Source of the DNA: Cytophagales bacterium
GTDB taxonomy: Bacteria; Bacteroidota; Bacteroidia; Cytophagales; ES-bin-26
Direction of reading: 5' to 3'
Assembly (NCBI GenBank): GCA_014379925.1
Contig: JACMKY010000446.1
Coordinates: forward strand, 1-7,668
Length of the DNA: 7,668 nucleotides
Every line of letters starts with the position of its first letter. Position 1 is the first letter of the stretch. Positions 5,682-7,668 of the stretch are shown here, in pieces. Below the pieces are notes generated by a model. That model made no database searches. It was given only the letters and a program-made list of their open reading frames with translations, and was not told the origin of the DNA. The position numbers and the translations under genes were made by a program.

Positions 5682-7433
5682 ATGGTTTCCGTAGACAACC
5701 TCCTCCAACAAAAAATCGATACCTGGCTGAATGGCCCCTACGACGAAGAAAGCAAGGCGACCATCCGACAGTTGGTGGCCGAAAACCGGGAAGCCGAACT
5801 CACGGACGCCTTCTACCGCGATCTGGAGTTCGGCACGGGCGGCCTGCGGGGCGTGATGGGTGTGGGCTCCAACCGGATGAACAAGTACACCGTCGGGGCA
5901 GCCACCCAGGGCCTGTGCAATTACCTGAAAAAGTCGTTTCCCGGCGCGGAGTTGAAAGTGGCCATTGCCCACGACAGCCGCAACCGCAGCCCCGAATTCG
6001 CCCGCATCACCGCCGACGTGTTCTCGGCCAACGGCGTGCGGGTGTTCTTTTTCCGGGAACTGCGCCCCACCCCCGCGCTTTCGTTTGCCATCCGCCACCT
6101 GGACTGCCACAGCGGCGTGGTGATCACGGCCTCCCACAACCCCAAAGAATACAACGGCTACAAGGCCTACTGGAACGACGGAGCGCAGATGATCGCCCCC
6201 CACGACAAGAACACCATCCGCGAAGTGGAAGCCATCCGCTCGGCCGACGAAGTCAACTTCAACCGCCGGGAAGACCTCATCAGCTACCTCGGCGAAGAGA
6301 TTGACCGGGCGTACCTGGAAAAAGTGTTGTCGCTCTCCCTCTCCCGCGAAGTGATTGCCCGCCAGCAGGACCTGAAAATCGTCTACACCTCCCTGCACGG
6401 CACCGGCATCACGCTGGTGCCCCAGGCCCTGGCGCAACTGGGCTTCCGCAACGTGCACGTGGTGGCCGAGCAGGCGGTTCCCGACGGCAACTTCCCCACG
6501 GTGGTCTACCCCAACCCCGAAGAAAAGGATGCCCTGCGGATGGCGGTGGAACAGGCCCGGCAGCTCGACGCCGACCTGGTGCTGGCCACCGACCCCGACG
6601 CCGACCGGGTGGGCATTGCGGTGAAAAACGCGCGGGGCGAGTTCCAGCTGCTCAACGGCAACCAGACGGCCAGCATCCTGGTCTACTACCTGTTGTCGGC
6701 CTGGCAGAAAGCCGGCAAGCTGGACGGCAACCAGTACATCGTCAAAACCATCGTGACCACCGACCTCATCGACAAGATCGCGCTCAAGAACCAGGTGGAC
6801 TGCTTCAACGTGCTGACGGGCTTCAAGTACATCGGGGCGATGATGCGCGAACTGGAAGGCCGGCGCACCTTCATCTGCGGCGGCGAGGAGAGTTACGGCT
6901 TTCTGATCGGTGACTTCGCCCGCGACAAGGACGCCGTGGCTTCGTGCGCCTTCATCGCCGAGGTGGCGGCGGTGGCCAAGGACCAGGGCATCAGCTTCTT
7001 CGACATGCTCACGCAGATGTACCTGGATTTCAATTTCTACTACGAAAAGCTGACCACGCTCACCAAGAAGGGCAAGAGCGGGGCCGAGGAAATCCAGCAA
7101 ATGATGGCTGAGCTGCGGCGCAACCCGCCCCAAAGCCTGCACGGTTCGCCGGTGTTGCTGGTCAAGGATTTCAGCACGCTGGTGGAGACCAATCCGCAAA
7201 CCAACCTGCACCAGCCGATGGCGCACCAGACCGGCATTGAGCAGTCGAATGTGCTGCAGTTCTGCACCGCCGACGGCACCAAGGTATCGGCGCGGCCTTC
7301 GGGCACCGAACCCAAGATCAAGTTCTACTTCAGCGTCAACGAGCCGCTGGAACGCAAGGAGGACTTCGACGCGGTGCTCCAGAAGCTGGACCGGAAAGTG
7401 GACGCAGTGATCGCGGAACTGGGGCTCAGTTGA
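5682..7433 (+). CDS. Alpha-D-phosphohexomutase (phosphoglucomutase/phosphomannomutase family)
   Basis: The 583-residue cytoplasmic enzyme interconverts hexose 1- and 6-phosphates through a phosphoserine and a bisphosphorylated intermediate. Visible motifs, in order: EFGTGGLRG (49-57) near the N-terminus, the catalytic loop TASHNPKEYNGYK with Ser151 (149-161), the metal-binding loop DPDADR (304-309; Asp304, Asp306, Asp308), the sugar-specificity loop GGEESYGF (400-407) and the phosphate-binding loop RPSGTEPKIKFY (538-549). All four domains are complete. The size and the EFGTGGLRG-type N-terminus resemble Bacillus PgcA and the animal PGM2 group more than the shorter (about 450-residue) ManB/AlgC type, so glucose-1-phosphate/glucose-6-phosphate conversion is the likeliest reaction; mannose or ribose phosphates cannot be excluded. 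The ATG at 5682 is chosen because it follows the promoter and precedes the conserved N-terminus; the frame upstream to 5487 runs through the promoter. It is divergent from queE and appears monocistronic. Confidence 0.95.
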   Translation: MVSVDNLLQQKIDTWLNGPYDEESKATIRQLVAENREAELTDAFYRDLEFGTGGLRGVMGVGSNRMNKYTVGAATQGLCNYLKKSFPGAELKVAIAHDSRNRSPEFARITADVFSANGVRVFFFRELRPTPALSFAIRHLDCHSGVVITASHNPKEYNGYKAYWNDGAQMIAPHDKNTIREVEAIRSADEVNFNRREDLISYLGEEIDRAYLEKVLSLSLSREVIARQQDLKIVYTSLHGTGITLVPQALAQLGFRNVHVVAEQAVPDGNFPTVVYPNPEEKDALRMAVEQARQLDADLVLATDPDADRVGIAVKNARGEFQLLNGNQTASILVYYLLSAWQKAGKLDGNQYIVKTIVTTDLIDKIALKNQVDCFNVLTGFKYIGAMMRELEGRRTFICGGEESYGFLIGDFARDKDAVASCAFIAEVAAVAKDQGISFFDMLTQMYLDFNFYYEKLTTLTKKGKSGAEEIQQMMAELRRNPPQSLHGSPVLLVKDFSTLVETNPQTNLHQPMAHQTGIEQSNVLQFCTADGTKVSARPSGTEPKIKFYFSVNEPLERKEDFDAVLQKLDRKVDAVIAELGLS

Positions 7434-7483
7434 CGGATGGGGAAAGCGACGTTGTCGGGCGAGGAATGACGCCGGTGCCATGG

Positions 7484-7534
7484 GCGGTAGCGAATCGCCC
7501 GGCTTTGGGAAAGGCCGGGCGATTTGGCTACCGC
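7484..7534. terminator. Long hairpin 3' of the hexomutase gene
   Basis: GCGGTAGC (7484-7491) pairs with GCTACCGC (7527-7534), and ATCGCCCGGC (7494-7503) with GCCGGGCGAT (7514-7523). One G is bulged (7526), a wobble and an A-T pair join the two blocks, and three further loop-side pairs give about 23 pairs around a GGGA tetraloop. It starts 50 bases after the stop codon. No T-run follows on the plus strand, so it is either a transcript-stabilising or factor-dependent terminator stem, or a dispersed palindromic repeat. Confidence 0.6.
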
Positions 7535-7668
7535 ATTAGGCTATTTGAGCGCGTTGCTCAGGTTTGCGCTGAGAAAGGCTCATCCGATGAAGGTCTTCCT
7601 ACCAGGAGAAACCAGCACACATCCGAAGACAACTGATGCTTTTTGTTTACTCAACTTGCCCAACTACG
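7535..7668. other. Non-coding right edge with weak structure
   Basis: No gene is supported. GTCTTC (7593-7598) can pair with GAAGAC (7625-7630), and CATC (7581-7584) with GATG (7635-7638) outside it; CTTTTTGTTT follows at 7639-7648. This could be a weak terminator with a long loop, or the T-rich part of a promoter for a gene beyond the window. A short CTCAG/CTGAG hairpin lies at 7557-7573. A 68-codon frame (7430-7636) has no recognisable features. Confidence 0.3.

Noticed and set aside
5640..7481. A 613-codon antisense open frame covering the whole hexomutase gene
   Set aside because: It mirrors the GC-rich third codon positions of the real gene. Its translation has no family motifs, while the sense strand has all the hexomutase motifs.
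7540..7650. TPP or cobalamin riboswitch, suggested by CTGAGAAA and CCAGGAGAAACC words
   Set aside because: The other conserved boxes of either riboswitch are missing and the spacing does not fit.

Overview
This window looks like chromosomal DNA from a GC-rich member of the Bacteroidota, perhaps near the Saprospirales or Cytophagales; the lineage is an inference. The evidence is a PorE-like protein (TPR, beta-propeller, carboxypeptidase-regulatory fold and OmpA domain), a Bacteroidota-type -7 promoter element (TAnnTTTG), the near absence of Shine-Dalgarno sequences, and GCC(T/A)ACT heptamer repeats of a kind I recall from this phylum. I see no transposase, phage gene, CRISPR array, tRNA or rRNA.

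Layout: four genes lie on the minus strand, and transcription runs from right to left. They are queE (7-carboxy-7-deazaguanine synthase, 4646-5275), a PorE-like OmpA-family gene broken by a one-base frameshift (2433-4498), trxB (thioredoxin reductase, 1282-2220) and a secreted M23 peptidase with a LysM domain (161-1228). A fifth gene, an alpha-D-phosphohexomutase (5682-7433), is divergent on the plus strand. trxB and the peptidase gene are 53 bases apart and could share a transcript. The others have gaps of about 150-400 bases filled with hairpins and repeats.

The genes are mainly housekeeping and envelope functions. queE serves queuosine (7-deazaguanine) synthesis, TrxB keeps thioredoxin reduced, and the hexomutase supplies sugar phosphates for glycan and storage metabolism. 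The M23/LysM protein and the OmpA-domain protein both probably act on or bind peptidoglycan in the periplasm. No shared pathway joins all five.

No clear new multi-gene system is visible. The parts that deserve attention are non-coding or repeat-related. A heptanucleotide tandem array sits inside the signal-peptide region of the PorE-like gene and is mirrored by an inverted, degenerate array beside queE. The PorE-like gene carries a clean single-base frameshift. A near-perfect intrinsic terminator lies in the queE leader. Strong GC-rich hairpins flank the hexomutase gene.
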